Shown one piece after another: positions 53,117 through 60,976 of a stretch of DNA of 64,000 bases. Position numbers and translations under genes: made by a program. Below the pieces are notes generated by a model that ran no database searches, had not been told where the DNA came from, and saw only the letters and a program-made list of their open reading frames with translations. Source of the DNA: Ruminiclostridium sp. (lineage in GTDB: Bacteria; Bacillota; Clostridia; Oscillospirales; Ruminococcaceae); NCBI GenBank assembly GCA_017942025.1, contig JAGAVH010000016.1, positions 62,001 through 126,000 on the forward strand, in the 5' to 3' direction. Position 1 is the stretch's first letter. Each line of letters starts with the position of its first letter.

Positions 53117-53635
53117 TTTATGCAGTAAAGAAGCTAAAAAGTTATCAGCTTCATTTCGATTTTTAAAAATGTGAATAGCTTTATCTGAATATTTGTTAAA
53201 CAAATCAATAATTAAAGGTCTGCTGTGTAAATTATAGTCTTTTATAAATTCTATAAAATTCATATCTTCTTCGTCTGTGTCTTCTACCCAAGGCATATCA
53301 CTCCGAGCCTTGCCTCTTCTTTCTCTGACGCCTTCAAGACAAACATCCGTCGGATAATCAAGAAAAAAAACAGTATCACAAGCGTTCATCCTTAACTCAA
53401 TAGTAGAGCCATAATTACCGTCAATTATCCATTGTTTATTCTGCATTACAGTAGAAAGACGCTCACGAAAAACAGAATTATCTACAGTTGTTCTGTCAGT
53501 ATTCCAATACATCATATCTAAATGATAAAGTGGAATACCCGTTAATTCGTGTAGCTTTCTTGAAAATGTGCTTTTTCCACTTCCTGGACATCCGATTACA
53601 ATATTTTTATCCGAAATGCTACACATACTCTCCAT
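53114..53635 (-). CDS. P-loop kinase-like protein (FlaR/adenylate-kinase type)
   Basis: 173 residues. Walker A GCPGSGKSTFSRKL, then HLDMMYWNTDRT and WIIDGNYGSTIELRM, the pattern of small NMP-kinase-like proteins once called DNA topology modulation proteins (FlaR). A phosphotransfer role on a small substrate is expected but unknown. Its start overlaps birA by 17 bases. Confidence 0.83.
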   Translation of the reverse strand: MESMCSISDKNIVIGCPGSGKSTFSRKLHELTGIPLYHLDMMYWNTDRTTVDNSVFRERLSTVMQNKQWIIDGNYGSTIELRMNACDTVFFLDYPTDVCLEGVRERRGKARSDMPWVEDTDEEDMNFIEFIKDYNLHSRPLIIDLFNKYSDKAIHIFKNRNEADNFLASLLHK

Positions 53636-54380
53636 TTATCCCTCTGACTCTTACAACTCCGGAATTTACAACAAACTCGCCGCTTTCGTTTTCACAAATA
53701 AGACGGCCATTTTCGTCAATATCTTTTGCGTAGGCTGTAATTTCACAGTTATTCTGCACTAGCTTTACCGATTTTCCGAGAGTTACGCATAACTCTCTGT
53801 ACATCATTATAACTTCAGAAAAAGCCATACCTTGCAGTACGGCTGTTTTTCTTAATATGTATAGCCCAATTTCCAGCTTATCAAATTCCCTGCCATAAAG
53901 TGAACAAAGAGATGCACCGTCAGAAAGACCATTTTCTTCAAAGAATTCACTGCCCTGATTTACATTAAGACCGATACCACATATTACATAAGATTGGTCC
54001 GTATTAACATCAGAGGAACACTTTATAGCGCTTTCGCATAAAATACCACATATCTTCTTATTTTCGCATATGACATCGTTAGTCCATTTAATGCCCGCCT
54101 TTATTCCGTATAACTGATATAAACTCTGACAAACAGCCACGGCTGATATAATAGTCATATTCTGGGCAGACGGGATATTTCTGAACAATACAGACATAGA
54201 CAAAGCGCCCTTGTCTGCAACCCATTTGTTGCCAAGTCTACCTCTGCCATCTGTCTGAATATCAGCTATAACAACGGTATTTTCAGAAAGCTCATTAACC
54301 CGTTCCTTAATATACGTATTGGTTGATGCACAAGCAGGAAGAGATACTATGTGAAATTCAGTAAATTTATTTCTGTCCAT
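53619..54380 (-). CDS. birA: Biotin--[acetyl-CoA-carboxylase] ligase
   Basis: 253 residues. DGRGRLGNKW (biotinyl-AMP loop), IKWTNDV (usually KWPNDI; Pro is Thr here) and CGIGLNVNQ are present, with the small C-terminal SH3-like domain. There is no N-terminal helix-turn-helix, so this is the ligase-only form. It overlaps the phosphoesterase gene by 14 bases. Confidence 0.93.
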   Translation of the reverse strand: MDRNKFTEFHIVSLPACASTNTYIKERVNELSENTVVIADIQTDGRGRLGNKWVADKGALSMSVLFRNIPSAQNMTIISAVAVCQSLYQLYGIKAGIKWTNDVICENKKICGILCESAIKCSSDVNTDQSYVICGIGLNVNQGSEFFEENGLSDGASLCSLYGREFDKLEIGLYILRKTAVLQGMAFSEVIMMYRELCVTLGKSVKLVQNNCEITAYAKDIDENGRLICENESGEFVVNSGVVRVRGINGEYV

Positions 54381-54861
54381 TGAACTTCAAGGCAACTATA
54401 TTCATAGTTATAGCATTATTGTCATCGATAGTGATTACACCGTAAGAAGCAGGTCTTTTATCTCTGGGTGAGTCTATACTACCGGGATTCATAACGTAAA
54501 TGCCGTCAACAAGCTCTGTTCTGTAAAGATGAGTATGTCCGTAAAGCGCAATCTTGCAACCATTCTGCTTTGCTACAGATACAAGAGTATCCAGTCCCTG
54601 ATGTACATTATGCTCATGACCATGCACACAAAGCACCTTTATTCCCTTTGCGTTAGCGATACGGATAGTCTTGTTATCGGCAAAGTCACAGTTGCCCTTT
54701 ACAAAAAGAAAGCTTTTTTCGGGAAACAGATTTCTGACATCATTGAATTCATGTTCGCCATCTCCGAGGTGTATAAAAGCATCTGCGTCAAGATTTGTTT
54801 CTACAACGTGTTTAAGCTTATGAAACTCCTTGTGAGAGTCACCCATAACAACAATCTTCAT
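54367..54861 (-). CDS. YfcE/MJ0936-type metallophosphoesterase
   Basis: 164 residues. Metal ligands are in MGDSHK, HLGDGEHE, VKGNCD, VHGHEH and LYGHTH, followed by MNPGSIDSPRD, typical of this phosphodiesterase family. It is first of a three-gene overlapping operon with birA and the P-loop gene. Confidence 0.92.
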   Translation of the reverse strand: MKIVVMGDSHKEFHKLKHVVETNLDADAFIHLGDGEHEFNDVRNLFPEKSFLFVKGNCDFADNKTIRIANAKGIKVLCVHGHEHNVHQGLDTLVSVAKQNGCKIALYGHTHLYRTELVDGIYVMNPGSIDSPRDKRPASYGVITIDDNNAITMNIVALKFNGQK

Positions 54862-54966
54862 AACTGATATTTCCTTTCTGATAAGAGTAAAAACTCATAT
54901 TTACTGATATATTATAGCACAAAACTCTTAAAAAATAAAGATAACAAATACCAATTTCAGGCACTT

Positions 54967-54999
54967 TCAACAATAATTTGTATAAACTTTGTTGAAATA
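54967..54999. repeat. Inverted repeat upstream of the small-protein cluster
   Basis: Arms TTTCAACAA and TTGTTGAAA (9 bases each) are separated by ~15 A+T-rich bases within 54962-55000. It may be an operator for the divergent genes; no T run makes it a terminator. Confidence 0.4.
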
Positions 55000-55018
55000 C
55001 ACCAAAAACATTTAAAAA

Positions 55019-55047
55019 TCATATTTTAGCTATTCTACTAATATAAA
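55019..55047 (+). promoter_or_regulatory. Sigma-E-like promoter of the small-protein cluster
   Basis: TCATATT (55019-55025), 14 bases, AATATAAA (55040-55047): -35 matches SigE fully and -10 at six of eight positions. It stands 40 bases before the first gene. Confidence 0.35.
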
Positions 55048-55085
55048 TTATCTGAACACAGTTTAAAAGAAAGAAGGTGCACCGA

Positions 55086-55313
55086 TTGAACAGCAATCTT
55101 GATACTATTCTGAATACCGTAAGCACAAAGCTTGGGATAACCCCTGAAAAGCTCAAAGAAGCGCTAAAAACAGGCGATGTTTCAAAAGCTCTTGAAAATA
55201 TGCCGAAAAAGGATGCAGAAAAGCTTAAAGCGATACTTAATAATCCTGAAATGGTAAAAAAGGTTATGAACTCGAGACAGGCTCAGGAACTAAAAAAGAA
55301 TCTCGGAAATTGA
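55086..55313 (+). CDS. Small conserved helical protein, cluster gene 1
   Basis: 75 residues from TTG 55086, with AGAAGGTG six bases upstream (a GTG at 55077 would overlap that site). Two or three helices: LDTILNTVSTKLGITPEKLKEALKTGDVSKALENM and KLKAILNNPEMVKKVMNSRQAQELKKNL. I recall similar short proteins beside the next gene in Oscillospiraceae; no function is known. Confidence 0.7.
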   Translation: MNSNLDTILNTVSTKLGITPEKLKEALKTGDVSKALENMPKKDAEKLKAILNNPEMVKKVMNSRQAQELKKNLGN

Positions 55314-55334
55314 GTACAAAAGGAGGACGTAGGC

Positions 55335-55658
55335 GTGGAAAACAACAATGATATGCTTGACATCCTTCTGTCCGCAATAGGCAATACATCAGAAAAAGAC
55401 GACAAAGACAAAGATAACGATAAAGACAATTCATCGGGTTTTGATTTTTCGGGGATAGACCTTGATATGATAATGAAGCTTGGCGATATTATATCAGGTC
55501 TTAATTCCACTGATAAGGACACTGAGCTATTGATAGCTTTGAAGCCTTATCTGCGTGATCAGAATCAAGCAAAAATAGACACGGCTATAAAGTTGTTCAG
55601 ACTTATATCTTTGATCCCTGTAATAAAGGAAACAGGGCTATTTGACAATATATTTTAA
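55335..55658 (+). CDS. Small conserved acidic protein, cluster gene 2
   Basis: 107 residues, GTG start with AAGGAGGAC upstream. A Lys/Asp-rich segment (~20-33) separates a short N-helix from a conserved-looking C-terminal domain, DTELLIALKPYLRDQNQAKIDTAIKLFRLISLIP. This ALKPYL..KIDTAIK..RL pattern recurs in Oscillospirales hypothetical proteins. It follows gene 1 by 21 bases. Confidence 0.72.
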   Translation: MENNNDMLDILLSAIGNTSEKDDKDKDNDKDNSSGFDFSGIDLDMIMKLGDIISGLNSTDKDTELLIALKPYLRDQNQAKIDTAIKLFRLISLIPVIKETGLFDNIF

Positions 55659-55672
55659 AAGGAGTATAGTTT

Positions 55673-56155
55673 ATGCAGTGGAATAGAGTAAATATGTCAA
55701 AAGATGAGCTTAAAAGAAAACAGGATAAATATATAAAAGAGGCTATTGAAGCATCAAAAAAAGCAACAATAACCGAAGACATCCCTACAACTGTTATTAT
55801 TTCCGTACCTGACCAATCGGAAATTGAAATTGACGAACCAGAAAAAGCAGAAGAAGTTGTTTCGAGAGAAATAACTTCTTCGGAAGAAACAGTCAATACG
55901 CCAGAACTAAACAGAAATAATACTATAGAAACAACAGCAAGCGAAGAAATAAAAGATAACTATTCAGAAGAAGTAAATCCGGAAAAAATATTTGAAAATG
56001 TTTTTATAACCGAAGAAGAAGCTGAACAAAAGCTTTTAGACGCCGAACTTTCTATGAAAGAATATACAGAAAAAGCCCCGGATTTTGAAAGCTACATAAA
56101 TAATCACAATAACAGATCAGAAAACAAAAGCTCTGACAAATTTGCCGATGAGTGA
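55673..56155 (+). CDS. Acidic, mostly disordered protein, cluster gene 3
   Basis: 160 residues, no membrane helix or Cys. A basic N-terminal helix (SKDELKRKQDKYIKEAIEASKKA) precedes ~100 residues rich in Glu, Thr, Ser and Asn, then a short helix EEEAEQKLLDAELSMKEYTE. An AAAGGAG ribosome site lies 10 bases before ATG. Probably a flexible adaptor; function unknown. Confidence 0.65.
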   Translation: MQWNRVNMSKDELKRKQDKYIKEAIEASKKATITEDIPTTVIISVPDQSEIEIDEPEKAEEVVSREITSSEETVNTPELNRNNTIETTASEEIKDNYSEEVNPEKIFENVFITEEEAEQKLLDAELSMKEYTEKAPDFESYINNHNNRSENKSSDKFADE

Positions 56156-56176
56156 ATTCATCATAGTAGCACCAAT

Positions 56177-56308
56177 ATGGACATTTTAACCCAAATCACT
56201 TCAGACAGAGATTTGCTAATAATAGCCGCTGCCGCATTTATTCTATGGAAAAGCGGCGCAGATACCAAGTTGATTCTTGTACTTGCTTATGTGTTCCTAT
56301 TAAACTGA
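56177..56308 (+). CDS. 43-residue membrane peptide, cluster gene 4
   Basis: The ATG at 56177 opens 43 codons to TGA at 56306-56308. An acidic/polar start (MDILTQITSDRD) is followed by LLIIAAAAFILW, a short KSGADTK turn and LILVLAYVFLLN, so a hairpin or single-pass membrane peptide. It starts 21 bases after gene 3, without a clear ribosome site, and precedes the operon terminator. Short hydrophobic proteins of similar form occur at the end of this cluster in related genomes as far as I recall. Confidence 0.55.
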   Translation: MDILTQITSDRDLLIIAAAAFILWKSGADTKLILVLAYVFLLN

Positions 56309-56323
56309 AAATATGAAAACATG

Positions 56324-56361
56324 AAAATAACCACAGTGGTCACCCCACTGCGGTTATTTTA
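56324..56361. terminator. Bidirectional terminator
   Basis: AAAATAACC(A)CAGTGG pairs with CCACTG(C)GGTTATTTT; T and A runs flank both sides. It ends the small-protein cluster and the chemoreceptor gene. Confidence 0.85.
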
Positions 56362-56378
56362 TATATTATGTAATTAAA

Positions 56379-57707
56379 TCAGATTTTAAATGTATCTACA
56401 ATATCAGACATTTCATCAGATCTGCTTTTAAGTTCTGCACTGCTTGCGGCTGTTTCTTCAGCTGTAGCAGAATTATTCTGAACAAGCTTTGTAATATCCT
56501 CAAGAGCCGCAGCGACCTGCTTTATAGCGATTTCTTCCTTTTCTGTAGCTGCTGTAATGGATTTAAGGATAGCATTTACTCCGTTTATGCCTTCCATTAT
56601 CATTGCAAGTTTTTCGTTTGCAACTCTTGCAGCTTCCATACCAAGAGTAATCGCTTCTGTGCTGGCGTCAATCTTAGCCTTTGTTTCCTGTACAGCAACT
56701 CCACTCTTTTCTGCAAGTGTTCTGATTTCATCAGCAACAACAGCAAATCCCTTACCTGCCTCACCTACGTGAGCCGCTTCAATAGCCGCATTGAGAGAAA
56801 GAAGCTTTGTCTGAGAAGCTATACTTTCGATTGTTTCTGTAACTGTAGAGATGGACTGAGAATGTTCGATTATTTCCTCCATAGTCTTCATTACATCGTT
56901 CATACTCTGAACGCCTTCCTTAGCGCTGTTTACAACGTCCTGAGAATCGGAAGAAGCATTCTTTACATTATTGGATGTTTCGATAATATCATACTTTACA
57001 GAATCCATTGTAGCATTGATTTCTTCAAGCGTAGCCGCTTCATTCGTAGCATTGCCAGCAAGGAGGTTTGCACCATCGTTAAGGTTATGAGCATTCTGTA
57101 AAACGGTTTCTGATGTTGTCTTGATTGATTCTACTGTCTTATGCATCTTTTCACGAAGAACATCAAGACTGTTACCAACCTCTACAAAATCACCCTTGAA
57201 CTTGAAATCACTTACATATGTGAAATCACCGTCCGCATATCTTTCAGAAGCTTCTTTAATAGCGTTTATACAACCCTTGAGTTGTTCGATGGTCATTGCC
57301 ATTGATTCAGAAAGGTCTTCGGTTTCATCACCGCGATCATTCTTTACAAATTCAGAATTTATATCGCCCTCTGCCAGCATATGTAATCTTTTTGTTGTAG
57401 GTATGATAGAATCAGATATTTTTCTGGCAACAGCTATAGTAATAATTATAGCAGCAACAAGCAAAACAACGTATACAGCTAATATAGAAACTGTTATAAT
57501 CAGCTTCATATTTCCGATATCAGCAACCAATTCATCGACCACGGAAGTGTTTGCAACAACATCGGTAATTTTCGCAACAAGCCCATTTGATAAGAGCGAG
57601 AATACACCCATAGCAATCATAAAAATTACAAATCCCATAAGACCGCCGATAAGTATTCCAAGTCTCAATAGCCTGTTTTTTAATGTTGTTTTCTTTGTCG
57701 ATTTCAT
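56379..57707 (-). CDS. Methyl-accepting chemotaxis protein with minimal outside loop
   Basis: 442 residues from ATG 57707 (AAAGGTG upstream). Membrane helices at ~17-40 and ~68-93 enclose only ~27 outside residues, so there is no periplasmic-type ligand domain. A HAMP region follows and then the signalling domain with the conserved tip [37 protein letters not shown]. It must sense through HAMP, the membrane or a partner. No che genes are adjacent; the promoter is a perfect sigma-A one. Confidence 0.92.
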   Translation of the reverse strand: MKSTKKTTLKNRLLRLGILIGGLMGFVIFMIAMGVFSLLSNGLVAKITDVVANTSVVDELVADIGNMKLIITVSILAVYVVLLVAAIIITIAVARKISDSIIPTTKRLHMLAEGDINSEFVKNDRGDETEDLSESMAMTIEQLKGCINAIKEASERYADGDFTYVSDFKFKGDFVEVGNSLDVLREKMHKTVESIKTTSETVLQNAHNLNDGANLLAGNATNEAATLEEINATMDSVKYDIIETSNNVKNASSDSQDVVNSAKEGVQSMNDVMKTMEEIIEHSQSISTVTETIESIASQTKLLSLNAAIEAAHVGEAGKGFAVVADEIRTLAEKSGVAVQETKAKIDASTEAITLGMEAARVANEKLAMIMEGINGVNAILKSITAATEKEEIAIKQVAAALEDITKLVQNNSATAEETAASSAELKSRSDEMSDIVDTFKI

Positions 57708-57770
57708 AAAATGCACCTTTTCTTTCTCAAATCTGCTCAAACTTCATATTATAGTAGTAAGCATATAATA

Positions 57771-57799
57771 ATTATATCGTAATTTGCTCATTTTGTCAA
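57771..57799 (-). promoter_or_regulatory. Consensus sigma-A promoter of the chemoreceptor gene
   Basis: On the minus strand TTGACA (57799-57794), 17 bases, TATAAT (57776-57771); a full consensus. Confidence 0.85.
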
Positions 57800-57833
57800 G
57801 TTTTCGCAATAAACTTCAGCATTTTTGTGCAAA

Positions 57834-58517
57834 TTACATATCAAAAGTCACTTTTTCGCCTGAAATATGCCGTGAGTCATTGGCAATTTCGATAAGAGGT
57901 ACTGTAAGTTCTCCCTTTTCATCAGATAAACGAAGAACTGTTATTGCAGTAAAATCAGGGCAAAGCGTTCCGCAAAGATAAAAGAACGGCAAATTCAGAA
58001 GATGAGAAAACAATGCCGATGAGGCTCCACCGTGGCCGAATAAAGCAATAGTTCTATCGGTATTGTCACCTACAACACGATATCCCGTTCCTTCTCTTTT
58101 ATATCCGAGTGTCAAAAGCCAATCATCCGTCTGTCGTCCTACCCGTTCCACCTCAGAAAAAACCTTATTTCCTGAAAACATCTTATCTTTCGTCCAGGCT
58201 TCATCCATAAGGTTAAATCCGTTCTTTATAGCATATATAGATGTATCCCAGGGATGACCATCTTTATATACTTCTTCCCCTTTGTCACTTCCCCATCTGA
58301 TTTCACGGATAAAATCAAGCTTCTTTACTTCAAGCCCAAGCTTTTCCGCAGTATGTAAAGCTGTTTCGCAGGCTCTTCCCATAGATGAAGAATAAATTTC
58401 CGTTATTCCTTCATTTCTTAGTCTTTGTGAAGCCTTTTCTGCCTGCTCGTGTCCGAGCGCAGTCAGACAATCATTTACGTAATCGGGATGTCCGTGACGT
58501 ACAAATACAATTCTCAT
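57834..58517 (-). CDS. Histidine phosphatase (phosphoglycerate-mutase-like)
   Basis: 227 residues. The catalytic RHG is at 7-9 (VFVRHGHPDY), SSMGRACETA supplies the second phosphate contact, and ALFGHGGASSAL the second His. It is a broad-specificity phosphatase by family. It lies 11 bases after the flavodoxin-ferredoxin gene and so is third in the PP-loop operon. Confidence 0.88.
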   Translation of the reverse strand: MRIVFVRHGHPDYVNDCLTALGHEQAEKASQRLRNEGITEIYSSSMGRACETALHTAEKLGLEVKKLDFIREIRWGSDKGEEVYKDGHPWDTSIYAIKNGFNLMDEAWTKDKMFSGNKVFSEVERVGRQTDDWLLTLGYKREGTGYRVVGDNTDRTIALFGHGGASSALFSHLLNLPFFYLCGTLCPDFTAITVLRLSDEKGELTVPLIEIANDSRHISGEKVTFDM

Positions 58518-58528
58518 TGGATACTCCT

Positions 58529-59227
58529 TTATAAAAATAATTCGATATGTTTTTTTCTTCTTTTCTTGTTAAGATAGAGATTCAATATCGATCCCGTATC
58601 AAAGCTCAACGCATTATTGGGGCAATCTGTTACACATTTCATGCATCGTATACAGTTACTGTTTATATTACCCTCTTTTATTGCATTTGCAGGGCAATTA
58701 TCACCGCACAGATTACACTTGACGCACTTGTCGGATTTGCTGATTTTAACCGATATCCTGCTACGCCATTCAGGGAAAAAATCAGCAAAGACATTCTTCT
58801 TTCTTCGAAAAACATTTATTTCATCTGTTCTTTTTAGTTTTTCGATAAACAAAGAAAACTGTTCTTTATCAAATATATTTTCTCCGTTCAGGAAAGTATG
58901 TCCTGTCGGAATAAGAGCGCCTGCTATAACAGTTGCAGAAGTAATAGTCTTTGCTTCGAATAAAACATTTCCGTATGAGATACCACCATAAGTGACTGCA
59001 AAAGCCACATACTCCGAGTCAAGCTCCGTCAGAAATCCCTTTACATTTTCGGGTATATTCTGACAGTAAACAGGAAAAGCAACTACTGCTACCCCGCACT
59101 TTTTATCTGTGCGACCGCATTTATTGATATCCAAAACGTCTGTACCCAGCTTTTCGGCAATATACTTTGCAACAGCATAACTATGACCTGTACCTGAAAA
59201 GCAATATACTTTAATCATTTCACCCAC
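58529..59227 (-). CDS. EFR1-type flavodoxin/ferredoxin fusion protein
   Basis: 232 residues. A flavodoxin-like N-terminal domain (YCFSGTGHSYAVAKYIAEKLG binds FMN phosphate) is fused to two 4Fe-4S motifs, CVKCNLCGDNCPANAI and CIRCMKCVTDCPNNAL. It should carry electrons between flavin and iron-sulfur centres in the cytoplasm. It overlaps the PP-loop gene by eight bases, which implies a shared task. Confidence 0.9.
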   Translation of the reverse strand: MGEMIKVYCFSGTGHSYAVAKYIAEKLGTDVLDINKCGRTDKKCGVAVVAFPVYCQNIPENVKGFLTELDSEYVAFAVTYGGISYGNVLFEAKTITSATVIAGALIPTGHTFLNGENIFDKEQFSLFIEKLKRTDEINVFRRKKNVFADFFPEWRSRISVKISKSDKCVKCNLCGDNCPANAIKEGNINSNCIRCMKCVTDCPNNALSFDTGSILNLYLNKKRRKKHIELFL

Positions 59228-60608
59228 CTATAAACTTCTGCATAATTTTACATTCAGGTATTTTCTCTAACGAAAAGCCCAGCGAGTTTCTCATTTCGTC
59301 TATCATCTCTTCTCTTGATTTGCCACAATTTTTGCTTGCTAAAGACATTTCAATAGCACTGAAAGGAATCAGCCTGCTATGGCAATTATAAAAACGGACA
59401 AACTGTGTATGATCCTTGCATTTCTCTATACTGCAGCTTGTGTGCAACGCCTTACTGCTCTCATCGGGCGCTACCCATCCGCACTCACTGACAAGTGTAT
59501 CCTTAACTTTATTCCAATCGTATCTGCCGCCACAGATTTTATCAAGATCAAGATGTACAAATGCAGGTATATGACCGCTTCGTGACGAGCTTCTGATACT
59601 GCGTCTGAGTGGAGTTAAAATTTCAGGCACTTCGTGAATAGCCTTAACCACATTAGAAACAAGCTCATTACTGTATCCGCTTATCCTTTTTATAAAATTA
59701 TCACCATAAGCCAGCTGTTTCATAGTCATAAGAGTCTGAAACTGTCCTTGCTTCAGCGGTGGATGAAACGTAATCACTCTGCCGATGTTAATCAAAAATG
59801 AAAGTAATTTATTATCAGAAAAGCTATATGCAAGTGCAGGTGCCATATGATTATAATAAAGTCCCAGCATCTGTACAGGCTCATTACCTGCTACAAAATA
59901 AGGCACTCTGCTACTTACAAGCTCGGGATAAAACAAAAGATATGCAAGAGACGGACAAGCGCAGGTATTTCCGCTTAATGAATATAACTTACGATATATC
60001 TTTTGTAAATCGTTATAATTTACAGTTCGCTCTATAAACTCTACAGATGTAAACGTGTGCTTTGCGTTTTTAATACTTCTTTTTGCTGATTCCGACGTAA
60101 AAGGTATCACCCAGGTAAGAGCAAGTACCCTGAGTTTTTTCACCTTTGACAAATAATACAGCATATACGTAGAATCCTTGCCACCGGTATAAAACAAGGC
60201 AACGTCAAATCTTGACTTAACGGACCTTGGGATATCATCAACAAACGGCAATATACTTTTAAAATTCTTTACGTCATCTGCCGTCTGACACATAGGGCAA
60301 TTACCTTCACTATCGAACTCAAGCCCCGGGATAATGTAATCATTTGCTGAGCAGTTTTTGCAGAATCTGGCTTCAGACAAGCTTTTCGGAATATACGTCA
60401 GCTCCTTTTCCGTAACGACCTGCTTACCTAACAATTTACGTAATATTTCTTTCTCATCACTGTCAAGTTCTTTGGGTAAAGCGGAAATAATTGCTCTTTG
60501 CTTTTTAGAAAGCTTTATTTTATTTTTGAACAGATTTTCTTTATTTCGCAGTCCGTAGTAGATCAAAGTATTATTTTCAAATTTCCACCTGTTCTGAAGA
60601 TAGTACAT
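59220..60608 (-). CDS. PP-loop ATPase with N-terminal helical domain and zinc ribbon
   Basis: 462 residues from ATG 60608 (GAGGTGGGG upstream); the frame to 60680 has an unlikely hydrophobic start. An N-terminal ~75-residue winged-helix-like region (LSKKQRAIISALPKELDSDEKEILRKLL) is followed by CKNC...CPMC (zinc ribbon) and a PP-loop, YTGGKDSTYMLYYLS (SGGxDS type), that forms an adenylated intermediate. More Cys (ACPS, TSCSIEKC) follow. It resembles N-acetyl-sugar amidotransferases and sulfur-transfer ATPases; the substrate may be a sugar, tRNA or peptide. Paired with EFR1 it could do reductive sulfur chemistry (inference). Confidence 0.75.
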   Translation of the reverse strand: MYYLQNRWKFENNTLIYYGLRNKENLFKNKIKLSKKQRAIISALPKELDSDEKEILRKLLGKQVVTEKELTYIPKSLSEARFCKNCSANDYIIPGLEFDSEGNCPMCQTADDVKNFKSILPFVDDIPRSVKSRFDVALFYTGGKDSTYMLYYLSKVKKLRVLALTWVIPFTSESAKRSIKNAKHTFTSVEFIERTVNYNDLQKIYRKLYSLSGNTCACPSLAYLLFYPELVSSRVPYFVAGNEPVQMLGLYYNHMAPALAYSFSDNKLLSFLINIGRVITFHPPLKQGQFQTLMTMKQLAYGDNFIKRISGYSNELVSNVVKAIHEVPEILTPLRRSIRSSSRSGHIPAFVHLDLDKICGGRYDWNKVKDTLVSECGWVAPDESSKALHTSCSIEKCKDHTQFVRFYNCHSRLIPFSAIEMSLASKNCGKSREEMIDEMRNSLGFSLEKIPECKIMQKFIGG

Positions 60609-60689
60609 CCGCCCCACCTCTTTTCTTTTTATATCATTATTATAACAGAAGAGAAGAAAAATAACAATAACAAAGTCCAAAATGATTTA

Positions 60690-60718
60690 TAAAAAAGAAC
60701 CACTTTTCAGTGGTTCTC
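60690..60718 (-). terminator. Terminator of the small transcription unit
   Basis: On the minus strand AGAACCACT-GAAA-AGTGGTTCT followed by TTTTT. It ends a transcript that starts near 60837, not a large gene. Confidence 0.82.
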
Positions 60719-60837
60719 ATTGCATTAAAAGAAATACTTATTATCCGAGTGCTTCGTAAGAATTACTCCAGTCGCCTGATTGAATTTTTCATAAATTCTT
60801 CTCTTTTTTTATATTTTTGTTTGTATACAAAACTCTT
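60719..60837 (-). other. Small transcription unit, possible broken microprotein gene or sRNA
   Basis: A promoter at 60844-60872 and a terminator at 60690 define a ~150-base transcript with no long gene. On the minus strand GTATACAAACAAAAATAT opens a frame encoding KYKKREEFMKNS that ends soon after in RRLE-stop; one frame over, the same region reads SGDWSNSYEALG-stop. Removing one A from the AAAAA run after ATG would join them into a ~27-residue basic-then-acidic peptide. It is therefore a frame-broken microprotein, a sequencing slip, or an sRNA. Confidence 0.45.
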
Positions 60838-60843
60838 ATATCA

Positions 60844-60872
60844 AGTATATCATATTTGCTATGATAATGCAA
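60844..60872 (-). promoter_or_regulatory. Sigma-A promoter of the small transcription unit
   Basis: On the minus strand TTGCAT (60872-60867), 17 bases, TATACT (60849-60844) with TG extension. Confidence 0.72.
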
Positions 60873-60911
60873 TGAATTCAAAGATTCAACTATTAATACT
60901 TTAACAAAACA

Positions 60912-60944
60912 AAAGTCGCTCAAACTATCCGTTTAAGCGACTTT
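60912..60944 (-). terminator. Terminator after the GH51 gene
   Basis: On the minus strand AAAGTCGCTTAAAC and GTTTGAGCGACTTT pair around GGATA (one wobble), followed by TGTTTTGTT. Confidence 0.8.
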
Positions 60945-60976
60945 AAATATGTCTGTCTTGTACAAAATAGATGACA

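Noticed and set aside
57121..57768. 215-codon plus-strand open frame inside the chemoreceptor gene
   Set aside because: Antisense shadow; the minus-strand protein has full HAMP and signalling motifs.
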